In this document: positions 8,640 to 23,054 of the stretch, in pieces | Position numbering within the stretch: position 1 is the first letter of the stretch | Layout of the letters: each line of letters begins with the position of its first letter | Assembly: GCA_016618085.1 (NCBI GenBank) | Contig: JABLTG010000044.1 | Coordinates: forward strand, 1-64,000 | Origin: Neovahlkampfia damariscottae | Lineage: Eukaryota > Heterolobosea > Selenaionea > Neovahlkampfiida > Neovahlkampfiidae | Length of the DNA stretch: 64,000 bases | Direction of reading: 5' to 3' | Program-made: the position numbers and the translations under genes | Notes under the pieces: model-generated | The model's database searches: none | Told to the model about the DNA's origin: nothing | The model's input: the letters and a program-made list of their open reading frames with translations, nothing else

Positions 8640-11600
8640 ACGCGCGAACTGACATTGATAATCACTGTTTTGCTTTTGTGTTTATTTGTTCAAGCTCATC
8701 AACAGAACATAAAATCAATAATGGATGTTTTCGAAATAATGATTGCAAATCCTCAGAATATTGTGATGGTGATCCAATAAAACACATTCAAGGTCAATGC
8801 CAAAAAAAAATTTGATAACTTTTGTCAAAACGACCAACATTGTACAGATATCGGTGATGAATACTTCAGCACATGTGAAAAATCAGGAGGTAAAGTTTTT
8901 TTTTTGCATTTAACAAGAAAAGTAAATCATGGAAAGTGTATCAAAGTTACTCATCAAAAATCAAATTTTGACATGCTGCAAGCTGAACAAATACCAGTTC
9001 CTATTATTTCAAAAGAAGATTATGAAAATATTCCAAAACCACAATTAGACCTTGTTTCTTCTGGAGGTTGTGGAAATGAATTTATGGATCCACCTGAAGT
9101 TGTATAAAACAACTTTGATATTCAAGGAGTATGTACACCATATACATGTGATGATTCAACAACAAGAAACACTTACACTTCTCCTCCAAATAAAGTCTAC
9201 AAAATAATCTGGATGGTATTTCAATGTGCGTAAATTATTTTTTTTATTTTTTTTTGAAAACTTTCACAAGATAATTGGTATCAGAATGCAACTACTAAAA
9301 TTGCTGAAGTAACTTATGATGTTAATGTCAAATTCAGTTCTGTTGGAATTGAATTTATTTCTACTGTCTCACTTTATCCATGTAGTTTTGAATATAATGG
9401 CACAACATTAAGTTATGCACATTTCGATCAAAATGGTATTTATAGTGCTGGTTCAGCTGTGAAAAGAGAAAGAGGAAATAACTTTCAAAATGACGGAGCT
9501 CTTGTCCTTGTTGCAGGTTTACCAAATGATAATTCTCTGAATGGATGGATGTATTTTCCTTCTAGTGGTACACTTGCAGGTGTTGGTTTCATGCATCGTA
9601 CGTTTTTTTTTATTTTCAACTTCTTTCAAAGACAGAGTAATTGCTGCCGGTTTTACAACCTTAGCACATGAACTTGGTCATGGATTTGGTTTATATCATA
9701 CATTTCATGGTATTTCAGAAGTACCACCATGTTCAACTTGTTATGAATATGGCTCAGGTTCGTTTTTTAAAAATAATTAACCAATTAACTCAAGGATCTG
9801 ATGTAACTGGAGATTTATATGCAGACACACCACCAGTTGTCGTTAATTTTGCTTGTAGTTCACCTTTAGATGCTTCAGAAAGTGGATATCCAGAACCTTG
9901 TAACACAACAGGAAGAACTTCTTGGAATCCAAATCCTTATACCAATCTCAGTACAACTTTTTATCATTAATCATCTTATTTAAAGTGTCTTATGGAAATT
10001 GTAGAAATTCCTTCACTGAATGTCAAAAGAGAAGAATTAGATGTTATAATGTGGAGAAATTAGCATGGTTGACAGCACTCACAGTTTGTTTTGGAAAAGA
10101 AAGTTCAGATTCAACAGTTTGTTCAGGTCAAAGTACCTGTACTGGAAAAGATACATGCTCTTGCACAGGTGGTTTTTCCGGAAGTCAGTGTCAAATACCT
10201 CCAGGACAACCAAGTCCTTCACCGCAGCCAACACCTTCACCGACAGAATCACCAAAAGTATCACCAATTCCAAGTCCTTCACCAAATCCAATTTTATGTT
10301 ATGGTAAACCTCAAAATGATCCAAATGTTTGCTCTGGACAAGGTACATGCACTAACACAGATTCCTGCTCTTGTGAAAATGGATATACAGGTGACCAATG
10401 CCAGAATCCACCTCCAATAAACTCACCAACTCAGTCACCAAGCCCAACATTTACATGTTTTGGTATTTCGTCAAGTGATTCAAATGTTTGCTCAGGTAAT
10501 GGTCAATGTGTTTCTCAAGATCAATGCAATTGTAATTCTGGATATGGTGGACAAAAATGTGGTCAAATATTTTGTTTTGGAATTAGTAATACAGATTCAA
10601 GTGTATGCTCTGGAAATGGTCAATGTACAGGTCCAAATACTTATCAATGTAACACAAATTATGTTGGATCAACATGTTCTTCTGCAATATGCTTTGGTAA
10701 ACAAGGATCACAATCTTGTTTTGGACATGGATCATGTTTGAAACCTGATGTTTGTACTTGTTCTCCAGGCTACTTTGGAAATGAATGTGGAACAGTAAAA
10801 TGTTTTGAAAAAGCATCAACAGATGGTAATGTTTGCTCTTCAAAAGGAAAGTGTGTTTCACCAAATGTTTGTGCTTGTAATACAGGATTTAGTGGATTAG
10901 AGTGTGACTTATCCCAATGTAGATTAACAGAAAATGGTGTTTGTAATTCACAAGGAAGTTGTGTTGGAGAAAATACATGTCAATGTAATACTGGATATTT
11001 TGGAACTGCATGTGAAATTAATTCATGTTACAATAAAACTGATTCATTAACTGTTTGCTCTGGTCATGGAAAATGTACTGGATTGGATCAATGTGAATGT
11101 GATCAAGGATATTCAGGAGCTAAATGTGAAAACACGAAATGTTTCAATATTTTATCAACATCTAGTTCTGTTTGTTCTGGAAATGGAAAATGTATTGAAT
11201 TGGATAAATGTTTATGTAATGTTGGACATGCAGACGAGGAATGTGATCAAATTGGTTGTTTTGGTAAGTTGCCAAACGATTTCGATGTCTGTAATGGCAG
11301 AGGAAATTGCACATTAGGTCAATGTTCATGTTATTCTAACTATACTGGAAACGAATGTGAAACTACTACATGCTTTGGAGTTTCATCTTCTGATACATCT
11401 GTTTGTTCAGGAAATGGAAAATGTGTTTATGTTGATAAATGTCAATGCAAAGATGGATATGTTGGTGAAAAATGCAAAACAGAAACTTGTTATGGATTGA
11501 TTTCAACAGATCCAAAAGTTTGTTCTGGAAATGGTCAATGTACAGGAGCTAATACATGCACTTGTAATTCTGGCTTCAAAGGTACTGAATGTGAAGCTAG

Positions 11601-12162
11601 AGAATGTTATGGAATTTTATCAAGTTCATCATTAGTTTGCTCAGGAAATAGAAAATGTACAAACACAGATCAATGTACTTGTGATAAAGGATATTCAGGT
11701 GATAATTGTGATAGATTCACATGTGAAGGAAAAGTTATTTCCAATCCTACAGTTTGTTCAGGAAATGGAAAATGTATTGGAAATGATAAATGCTCATGTG
11801 ACTATGGTTATGGAGGTTCAAATTGTGATAAATTTGCGTGTGATGGTTATATTACAAATACAACAAATGCTTGCAATGGAAGAGGTCATTGTGTAAAACC
11901 AAATACTTGTATTTGTAATTTTGAATACTCAGGTAGTTTTTGTGAAGTTTCGATTTGTTTTGGAATCTCAAGTACTAATAAAACAACATGCTCAAGTCAT
12001 GGAACATGTATAGAAAAAGATAAATGTAATTGTAATTATGGATACATTGGTACAAAATGTGATGTTATTGATTCAAGTTTGTTCAAAGGACAAAATTCAG
12101 CATCTCCAACATCCATTTCGATTTCAATTTTCATTGTTTCTTTGATTTTATTGTTGATTTAA
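8640..12162 (+). pseudogene. Secreted M43-like metallopeptidase with 16 EGF-like repeats, 5' part damaged
   Basis: Spliced pieces (introns 8890..8921, 9226..9270, 9598..9631, 9758..9794, 9951..9985) encode a zinc peptidase with HELGHGFGLYHTF and a downstream MSY Met-turn, the pappalysin (M43) pattern. Next come Pro/Ser-rich linkers and 16 cysteine repeats of ~35-39 residues, each built around CSGNGxC, C-x-C and GYxGxxC. A hydrophobic C terminus (SISISIFIVSLILLLI) suggests a GPI signal or TM anchor. The 5' part is damaged. A signal-peptide-like stretch (LIITVLLLCLFVQA, from ~8664) has no ATG and lies out of frame with the next Cys-rich segment. A second shift falls in the A9 run at 8802-8810. 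An in-frame TAA occupies 9105-9107. From 9108 on everything reads cleanly. It could be a recent pseudogene or an intact gene with sequence errors. Confidence 0.75.
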
Positions 12163-12186
12163 AATAAAGATTTATTTAAAATTTTT

Positions 12187-13579
12187 TTATCCATAGTTTG
12201 CAATGATTGCCATTGCAGCAAAACCAACAGAAAATAATAAAGTTCTTAAAAAGAAAAAGAATTTGCTTCCTGTTTTTGTGTGACCCATAATCTCAAAAGC
12301 AGCAACATAAATAAAAGCACCTCCTGTAAAAGCCAATGAGACACCATGAACAATTTCAAATACCTGTTAAAAAATGTCAAAAAAAAATAAATTGTAAAAA
12401 CTTCTCCTTCAATAGTTGAAACCAATATTCCAATTAAAATACCAACAGGAACTGTTAAAGCAAATGATAATATAAAAAATCCAGAAACCAAATAATTTTT
12501 AACACCATTTCTTAAAACTATGATAAAAGGGTTAAAATCTGATAATATCTTTACCTGTTCCTAATGCTGTAGCAGCAATAAAGTGATGTGATAAAATTGT
12601 CAAAAATAAACTCCAAAGTTTCTTTTTAAAAAATTATAAAATTTAGATTTGACTTACAAATTCTGAGAGAATACCGATAGCTAAACCATCAAAAACTGAA
12701 TGTGATACAAGTGATAACCATAAAATAAAACCTCCAATAGCAGCTCTAACTGTAGATGTTGAGTTAAGTAATTCAGCATCAATATGTGCATGATCATGAT
12801 CATGATGAATGTGATCTGGTGAGTGAGCATTATGGTGACCATGATGATGTTGGTTTTTATCATTTTTGTGATCATGTTTGCAGTCAACTACTTTTGAAAC
12901 TTCTTGTTGAGTTTCTTCAGTGTGTTCTGGATTTTCTTCATTTGTTTCTTCTCTTGTTTCATCCACTTCATCAACTGTTGTTTTTTCTTCTGGTTCTTCA
13001 ACTTGAATGTTTTCTAATTCAACACTCTTTTCAACAGTTTTTTTTTCTTGTGTGGTTTCTTCAACTTTTTTTGATGGTTTAAATGATTTGAGAGTTAAAA
13101 TCATTACTTCTATAATCTAAAAACAATAAACTCTTTTCTTTTTTTCTTACTTTTTCTAAATGATAAAAAAATACAATTCCAATTGAAGCAACTAAAAATG
13201 CATACGGGTAAATTTTGTTTTCATGATCATGACCTAAAGCAAGCATATCATGATTATGTCCACCTGAATTACCGGAGTCAATGTGATTTGCACCTTGAAT
13301 AGCTGAAATAGCTTCAGTTAAAATTTCATGACTTTCAGCTGAAAAAAAAGAATAAAAAATAAAAGAAAACTTACGCAATAAATGTAAAAATCCTGATGAA
13401 AGCAAAGCACCAGCACCAAATCCGTTGATAGCGTCTAAAACTCTTAACACATTTTCTTCTTTGATGTATTTGTTTTTTAAAGCACTCAGAGCAAGTGGAA
13501 CCAAAGCGAAAATTATAGCACCTGTGAAAAGTATAAGTCCTGAGATTATTTTGAAAGCAAGATATTGATCAAACAACAT
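12187..13579 (-). CDS. ZIP-family zinc/iron transporter
   Basis: Six exons, complement(12187..12363, 12402..12517, 12555..12621, 12658..13116, 13151..13339, 13376..13579), give 403 residues. The introns are 34-38 nt. TM segments: the N terminus (IISGLILFTGAIIFALVPLA), a second helix (INGFGAGALLSSGFLHLL) and a third near residue 120. A long cytoplasmic loop rich in Glu/Thr and then His (HHHGHHNAH, HHDHDHAH) follows. TM4 carries HSVFDGLAIGI and TM5 HHFIAATALGTG, the metal-binding pair of ZIP transporters. Three more TMs follow (VPVGILIGILVST, LAFTGGAFIYVAAFEI, VGFAAMAIIA). It moves Zn2+ or related ions into the cytosol. Confidence 0.92.
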
Positions 13580-13626
13580 TCTGTGTCTTTGGTTTGTCTT
13601 TGCAAATTTACTCCAAAAAAATTCCG

Positions 13627-13631
13627 ATTGG
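13627..13631. promoter_or_regulatory. ATTGG box between divergent ZIP and PARG genes
   Basis: ATTGG 47 nt from the ZIP start and ~115 nt from the likely PARG start. It may serve one or both genes. Confidence 0.35.
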
Positions 13632-13746
13632 TCAAAACCTTCTAAAAATTATTTATTACCAAGATTGACCGATTTGGAGAATTGAATGTACAAAACAGAA
13701 AACCTCTTCTAAAATATTGACAAATCATCTTCTTTCAACCTTGAAA

Positions 13747-15594
13747 ATGAATCACCTTTTTGATTGGTGCAAAAAAAAACTAAAAACAGATGTGGTGGAG
13801 GTATTCCAAACAAACTGTCTTCTAATTTTAATTTCTTACAGAAGAGAAGATAAACCACCTCCAAAATTAATTCTTGATGAAATTGATCCAGAAGCTACAA
13901 CAACAAATGTCAATGAAGAAAAGTTAAACAACTTCTTGGAAGAGTTAAAAAAACCAAGAAAACCAAAAAGTAGAGGGTAAGAATTGTAATTTTTAATTTT
14001 AAAAAATAGTTTTTTTTCAATGAATCGAAACCCAAACCGACTTCAAGGTGTTGGTTCTTCTTCAATGAGAAAACAAGAAAGTGACGAAGAAGATGAAAAA
14101 AGAGATGCCAGAAGTGAAATGGCAAAAGCTAAAATGATAAGAATGGTAAGAGGAATGATTGAACCAGGAGAGAATGAAAATGTTTTACAAAACCACGTTT
14201 TACTTCCTTGTTATTTTACACAAGAAAATCAAGGTGAAATTGATGAATATGATTTTGAAAAATGGAAAAGAGTTGAAAAAAATTTAAAAAAACAAATTGA
14301 ATCCTTAGAAGAATTCAAAGTAAAAAAAAAAATTTTTTACACAAATTATTAGGAAGCATACGGAGAAATCAATCAAAAATCAGTTGATGAGTTAAATTTT
14401 GAAACTTTGGAACATTTGTGTAAAGAAGATGAAAAATTATTTATTTCTTGTGTGCAAAGTATTCAAAAGAATATATTGGAAATGCCTAATATATTTAAAA
14501 CAGATTCCATTCCATTTTTAGTTACAAAAGAAGAAGATTGTGAAAATACAGTTACTTTGACGAAAAGACAAATTAGATGTCTTTTGTCTTGTGCTTTTTT
14601 TAGTATTTTGATTCCCTCTCAATGTTCAAAATCAGTTACAAATGCAGATTTTACATTTTGTCAACATTTAGATTTCGACATGATTTTAGATGGTGTTTCA
14701 CCTGATATGATGGGAAAATTGAAATGTCTTTTACATTATATTGAAAGAACTTCTCAAGAAAATGATTCAAAACTTGACCAAAAAGTCTCTTTCACAAGAA
14801 AAAGAGTTTTGAAATTACCAAATTTAAAAGAGTCATCAAAAAAAATACCAAATTGTGAAGTTCATAATTTAAAATCTGACAAGAAAGGATTTGAATTTTT
14901 TAATGGTTGTTTGCAAGCTGATTTTGCAAATAAATTTATTGGAGGTGGTGTGTTGAGTTATGGAAGTGTTCAAGAAGAAATTTTGTTCATGATAAAACCA
15001 GAATGTTTAGTATCACTTTTATTTTGTCCTGTAATGGAAGATGATGAAACCATTTTAATTAGAGGTGCTGAAAAATATTCAAGTTATAAAGGCTATGCAC
15101 AATCATTTGAATTTGATGGTGATTTCAAAGATGAAAATAAAATACTTACTGACGGACATTTGGATAATCAAATTTTGGCTTTTGATGCTTTGCAAGGTGA
15201 AGATGATTATCAATTTGGAAATATCAATCGTGAATTATTGAAAGTATACTGTGGTGTTTCTGATTGGAAGAATTTAGAAAAAATTCCACTTGTCACTGGA
15301 AATTGGGGATGTGGTGCATTTGGTGGTGATTTACAAATGAAGAGTTTAACTCAAATTTTAATGGCTGCAGAAACGGAACGTAAAATTATTTATCATGCTT
15401 TCAATCAAATCGAATTCTCAGAAGATTTAATTTCCATTATGAAAAAACTTTCAGATAATGAAATCACAGTTGGTGAGTTATACACAATAATGACAGAAGG
15501 ATTTAAAAATGAATTGAGATGGAATTTTCAACCATTAAGAAATGTTTTATTTGATAAAATTGATGAATTTCTTGAAAAAAAAAATCAAAAGTAA
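13747..15594 (+). CDS. PARG: Poly(ADP-ribose) glycohydrolase
   Basis: Degrades poly(ADP-ribose) chains made by PARPs in DNA-damage and stress signalling. Exons 13747..13976, 14010..14319 and 14353..15594 give 593 residues; the introns are both 33 nt. The catalytic macrodomain starts in the third exon and carries the family signature at ~14940-14990: GGGVLSYGSVQEEILF, with the tandem catalytic Glu pair QEE. Downstream are NWGCGAFGGD and a helix typical of the family C terminus. The N-terminal ~130 residues are charged and unstructured. The first ATG in frame is used; the first ~35 residues are unusual, so the true start or a further 5' intron is uncertain. The last 10 nt overlap the convergent gene. 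Confidence 0.9.
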
Positions 15595-18500
15595 TTATTG
15601 GTCCAAGAGAATAAATCTTTTACAATTGAAGGTACATAATCAGTCCATTGATTTTCTCTTGAAACTATTCTAAAATCTTGATTTTCAAATGGAAATATCA
15701 ATTGTTCATTAATTGATCTTCCATAACAAAATATTGAATACATAATTTCGTATAATGTATTTTCTTTATCTGATATTAAAATTACACATTCAGATGCAGA
15801 ACAAACTGGATGAATTCTAATTCCTGGTATTTTATCAATTTTGTTAAATGATTTTGATTGGATGACTTTTGTGATATTTTCAACACAATTGGTCACTCCA
15901 GGATTTTCATTTTTATAAATGACCAACATTGGATTTTTATTCCACTTTCCTAAATCTAATAAATATAAATCCGTTAATTTAAATTTCACAATTTGATTTT
16001 CTTCAATTCCCTTAACAACATCATCCATTTTTAAAATATAAAATGAGTCCCAAGTTAACAATAAATATCTTGATTCTTTTGAAAAAATAAGTTAATTCAT
16101 TAAATTACTCTCAATTTGACTATCTAAAATTGTAATTTTCCAACATTTCAAAAATGACTTGAATACTCTTTGTATTGCAATTTTTTCTTTTTCTGTGATT
16201 TGTGGTAATGCTTTTGATGATAAAATTTGTGAAATTGAAATTTCTTCATATCCTTCAACTGCAATTTTCTTCAATACTTTTAATGGTGATTTTTGAATCA
16301 TCTTTTTTAAATCCTCCGAATCTTCACGATGTTTTTTAATTTTATCACCTAAAATTTGTTCAATGGATGATAAAAAATCTTGTGTTGTCATTGGATTAAT
16401 TTCTAATAATCCAATGGTATAAAAAAGAGTATCATTTTCAAATTTTATCTCATGATTTGTTTCACATGAACCAATAACTATTTTTTGTTAGTTGAAAAAA
16501 AAAAAAAAAACCAATATTTGAAATGGACGCAAAAGTTTTTGAAAATCTTGAATTAAATGCTTCAAGAGATTGTTTTAAAGGACCCCAAACATAACTTTAA
16601 ATTAAAAACAATTTAAATGAATACCTTTTGTATAAATGAATGATTGTTCTTCTTTTTGTATTATCTGAGTTTTGATAATGATCCCAATTAATGTTCATTT
16701 GTAATTTTTCATTTTTTGTTTCATCAACAATGACAGCACAGAATGGTAAAATGTAATTTTTCAAGATGTTTCTTTTCTTATCTTGTAAATCTTTCAATGT
16801 TGGTTTGTAATCACTTAAATAATCAAAATGGTTCATGATATTATATGCAAGTTGAGATAAGTTATTATCTTCATCTTCTTGTAATTGTTCTAATGCAGGC
16901 ATAACTTTTGTGTGTAAAAGTGATTTTCTTGATTGTTTATGAATTGAAAGATGAAAGATTGTCTTGGCACAGTTTTCTCTAATGCTTTTGTTTTGTGTAT
17001 TTAATCTACCAACTAATGATTTCAAATTTTTATCTTTTGCGAATAATTGTTTGTTTTTGTCTGTCAGAGATTTTTAATCCAATGAAATCTTACTTGAATT
17101 TGAAAGATTGACCATGACCCAAGATGCTTCGTACATTATTCTTTCATCTTCACTTTTGAATAATTTAATTAAATATGAAATGAATCCAATATTTCCAATA
17201 TATTCTGAATTACAACCTAAAATAATTAACAATTATAAAATAGTTACGATTTTCTGAAAGGATTCTCAATAAATTCAATGCTGAGATGGTTAAATTCTTA
17301 TCTGTATTCACTTTCAAAAATTCTACAAGTATTTTTAAAATTCCTGATTCTCCAAGATACACCTGAGAAAATTCAGTTTTGTTTGAAATTGAAGACAAAA
17401 GAAGGAGTGTTAATGAAATTAATTTCTTTTCTTTTGATTCAAGAAATGGTTGTAAATATTTCAAACAACCTAATCTTAAAATTTTCTTCTTATAATATTC
17501 GTCTGAAAATTTGTTAAAAAATGATTGGATAATTACCTCCTTCTGTTAAAATATTTAAAATGATTAAAGTGATCTCAGTGAATCTTTTATCCTCTAATTT
17601 TGTAAAAAGTTTTAAAGAAACACCTGGAATATCATTTAATTCAAGAATTGATCTCTCTTGAACAAAATGAAGATATTTCAATACATCAATAATTGTACTG
17701 AAAAATAAATCATCACATGACAAAATCCAACCACCTATTTGATAAATAATCAAATTTTTTGAAATAGTCACAATCAATTCTTGATATAATTTCTCTTCAA
17801 AAATATGAAATAAAATTTGATTTTACCATTCTTTCTGGTGATGAATGAAATTGAATTTGCCATTTCAAAACATAAATCTGTATCATTAGAATAACTTTCA
17901 AACAATTTTAAAATTGTAGGAAGAGCATCTTTTTCTAACATTTTATCCTTTTTATCATTTGGCATCCAATTTATAAAAAAGAGAGAAATAATTTTAACTG
18001 AAAACTTCAAAATTTCAGGATTCGTTTTTTTTCCATTAATTATTGACAAAAATAATTTTATAGCTTTTTCATTGGTTATCATCTCCTTTGAAATGAATGG
18101 ATGAAACATAACAATTTGATACCAACATTTTATCATCCATTCTAATAAAGTGACATCAATATTTGATTTTGAATTATCTTTTATATAACTTAAACACTTT
18201 TCTGAAATTCTTTCGGCAAAATTAAATTTAAAATTTTTTGAAAGAAGAATATGAGATAATTCCATTGATTTTTGATTCAATGAATTAAATTCACTGACTA
18301 TAAAATCAATATCTTCCTTTTTAAAATCTCTTCCTATTCAAAAATTTTTTTAATTTTTTTTTCCTTACCTCTAATTGATGAATCAATATAAAACTCCCAA
18401 GCGATTTCTTGAGAATCTATAAATATATCATTGGTTAATATAAATCTTAAAAGTGATAATGGTATAAATGAATCAACAAATTCTTTTGCAATTTCATCAA

Positions 18501-19214
18501 GTTTTTTTAATTTTAAAAAAAATTCTAAGGTACAAGAACACAGCGAAATTGATAAATTTTCAATCTTTTCAAAATTCTCTGAAAGTATTTTAATACCATT
18601 CATTGAATTAAAAACTGATGTATAAAAATCTTTTAAAAAAATTAAAATTTGTTTTTTTTTGGTTCCTACCAGAATTTATCAATTCACTCAAAAAAACAAT
18701 AGATGATTCATATTCTTCTTTTGAAAATTCCAAAGCATTGATCATGAAATTTTTTTGTAAAACTACTTCTCTATTTGATTCTAAAAATTTTATAATAATC
18801 ATAGATGTTTTACCTTGGTTTAAATTTTTTTGAATAATTCTTAAAGTATGTATTTTGATAATTAAAGAATCATTTGAAGTGAAAATTTTCAAAAGATTTT
18901 CCATTTCTTCTGTGCCAATTTGATGATCTTTTTTATGAATTTTTTTTTTTTTTTTTACTGTTTTCTGATATTTCATTCAGTAAAGCCATTAATTTTTGTT
19001 CTTTTTTCGTTAATGTTGATTCTATATCAGTTGAACTGAAATATTTTTTATCTATTAAAGTTTGTTTTAAGGATTCAGGTATAATGATATTTCCAAGAAC
19101 AGGAGAATCTATAACTACAGTTTTTTCCATGACTATATTAGTCGGAGTTCCAATTTCAATCTTATCAGTTGAATCTTTTCTTGCTGCTGAAAAAAGTTGT
19201 TTGAGGAATGACAT
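15585..19214 (-). CDS. Large armadillo/HEAT-repeat-like protein
   Basis: Eleven exons joined by ten introns of about 30-50 nt form one reading path from the ATG at 19214 to the TGA at 15585-15587. Exons lie roughly at 19214-18957, 18928-18672, 18630-18371, 18335-17827, 17778-17543, 17505-17246, 17214-17094, 17061-16624, 16592-16508, 16475-16123 and 16087-15585. Each splice keeps frame. Residues ~100-750 are Leu/Ile-rich helical pairs. Two are clearly armadillo-like: LGESGILKILVEFLKVN with SALNLLRILSEN, and SIRENCAKTIFHLSIHKQS. The C-terminal ~200 residues (from a KSYVWGPLKQSLEAF block) look globular and do not match a domain I know. It is probably a scaffold; no function is assigned. Confidence 0.68.
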
Positions 19215-19223
19215 GACGTTGAA

Positions 19224-19228
19224 CCAAT
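19224..19228 (-). promoter_or_regulatory. CCAAT box of the armadillo gene
   Basis: CCAAT on the plus strand, 9 nt from the start codon at 19214. Confidence 0.3.
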
Positions 19229-19455
19229 AGAATTGATAGGATTTTGTTTCCAACTAAAACAAACCATAATATTTTTGAAAACCGAAATCAAGACTTCTTC
19301 TTTAATTTTTCAACAAATTCTTGATGATGAACAATAAAAAATATGGATAATTTTCGCATGATATAAAATGATTCAAAATTATTACCTGAAATTTTTAAAC
19401 TCTTTTTTTTTTCCTTTGAATTTAAAAAAAAAAGTTCTATTTTCAAATTGAACAA

Positions 19456-19462
19456 CCAATCA
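19456..19462 (+). promoter_or_regulatory. CCAATCA box of ELP3
   Basis: CCAATCA 28 nt before the ELP3 ATG at 19491. Confidence 0.5.
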
Positions 19463-19490
19463 ATTTCCACCAACTTTTCAAAATAATTTG

Positions 19491-21352
<1,862 letters not shown>

Positions 21353-21364
21353 ATTTTTTACGTA

Positions 21365-22874
21365 TCAATCATGATGTGATGTCCATAATTTTACAGTCAT
21401 ATCAACTGATCCAGTTACAATTGATGTTCCATCATGATTCCAATCACAACTTGTCATCATGGATTTGTGAATATGTTTTTTTTCACCTGGAAATGTTTCG
21501 AGTAGAGTACCTGATAGATCATAAATTTGACCATGTCTCTTTGTAGATCCAATACAAATTCTTGAATGATAATTACTTATTGCAATTGTATTGATTGCAT
21601 AATGAATATTACATGTTTTCAATGGATTTTTCAAATTTTTTACGTCCCAGAATTTAACTAAACCATCATTTCCTCCTGTGATTATGACTCTGTTTGCTCA
21701 TTAGTTGATTTTTTTTAATAAACCTGTCGCTTGCATTGAATAATGCATTTGTTGTTGAAATGTTATGCGCTTTTAAAATATGAACTTGTTCTGATGTTCT
21801 TATATCCCAAATTCTTGCTGTACAATCATCTGAGCAAGTTACAATTAAAGAATTTTGATTTCCAATTGAAATTCCGTTCAATGAATCTTCGTGGCCTTTA
21901 AAGATCATTGTTTGAGTAACTTCACTTCCACTAACAGCAAATAATCTTGCACATTTATCCCAACTTGCTGTTGCAATTGATTTTCCATCAGAAAACCATT
22001 CACCAGAAATAACAACTGAATCAATTTGAACTTTTTTCAAACATCCATCAACAAGTTTTGTTGTATTTCTTGATTGATCAACTAAGTCTAATTCTCTTAA
22101 ATCATTTAATCTATTATCTGAATTCTTCCTTGAACTTGGTGATTGAATCGTTAAAGTCTTCAATTGTTCTTTATTTAAAGGTACAGCAATTTCATTATCT
22201 TCAATCATTTCTGTGAATTCATTGTCATCAGTTTTAAATTCTGATTCTGTAATTAAGTCTTGTGTATCAATATCATCTCCAATAGAAGCATTTGAATCAC
22301 GTTCATCCAAATCATCCAATGAATTAGGTATATCAAATTTCCAAAGATGAAAAGAACCATCACCTGAAAATGAACATGCCAAATTTTGAGTTGGATGAAA
22401 ACTTGATTTATTAACAGCACCTGAATGTCCTGTATATGCTATAACTGGATTTTTTTTTCCTGGTTGCCAAATAAAACAATTTCCATCTGTAGAAGTTGAA
22501 GAGATAAAAGTATCTTTTGTATAATTTGGTAAAAATTGAACACTTGTTATAATATCAGTATGTGTATTAAAACCTTCTTCAAAATGTATACCTCCTAATT
22601 TTTGGTTTATATTTACTTTCTTTGTGAAATCAACAACTTGTTTGACAAATTTTTGAGCTCGATTTTCATTTTTTTCTTTTTCTTTTTCTTTTGAGATACC
22701 AAGTTGTTGTTCATATTGTGATATTAATTTTTGGTATTCTTTTATTTTTTTTTTTAATTCTACATTTTCTTGTGAGATTTTATCATATTCTTTATCAAGT
22801 GATCCTAATAAAATTTTGAAATTATTTTTTTCGTTTTCTTCTGTTATAACTTTTGTTTTTCCTTCTGTTGTCAT
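21365..22874 (-). CDS. WDR37: WD40 protein, WDR37-like
   Basis: Two exons, complement(21365..21689, 21724..22874), give 491 residues with a 34-nt intron. An N-terminal coiled coil (~15-70) is followed by WD blades. THTDIITSVQFLP...GNCFIWQPGKK, YTGHSGAVNKSSFHPTQ and GDGSFHLWKF match the first part of WDR37, where GHxGxVN is followed by IxFHP. An acidic insert (~180-260) separates these from later blades ending KLWTSHHD at the extreme C terminus. Splicing restores a blade reading VIITGGNDGLVKFWDV. Animal WDR37 binds PACS proteins; that role here is inferred. Another WD40 protein of similar layout cannot be excluded. Confidence 0.72.
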
Positions 22875-22909
22875 TTTTATAAGTTTTCAATAGAAAAAAA
22901 AAAAGTTCT

Positions 22910-22936
22910 TGATTGGTTGTGATGCTCTTCCAATCA
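22910..22936 (-). promoter_or_regulatory. Two CCAATCA boxes upstream of WDR37-like gene
   Basis: TGATTGG at 22910-22916 and CCAATCA at 22930-22936 lie in opposite orientation, the nearer 35 nt from the start codon. Confidence 0.4.
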
Positions 22937-23054
22937 TATTGATTTCTTCTGTTTTTTACTTCAAGGATATTGCTTTGTTTTATGAGTAATTCTGTGAGAT
23001 TCAAGGAACAAAAACTGTTTGTTTGAAAAAAATAATTTTTGGTTTCAAAAAAAT

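Noticed and set aside
10065-11896. Several 70-110-codon frames overlapping the EGF repeats
   Set aside because: Alternate frames of a repetitive Cys/Gly-rich coding sequence; the main frame carries all conserved cysteines.
10080-12060. CRISPR-like array, because of regular ~110-bp repeats
   Set aside because: Repeats are coding, in frame, diverged and without conserved direct-repeat/unique-spacer structure.
12786-13082. Asp/His- then Leu-rich plus-strand frame
   Set aside because: Antisense of the His-rich loop of the ZIP transporter.
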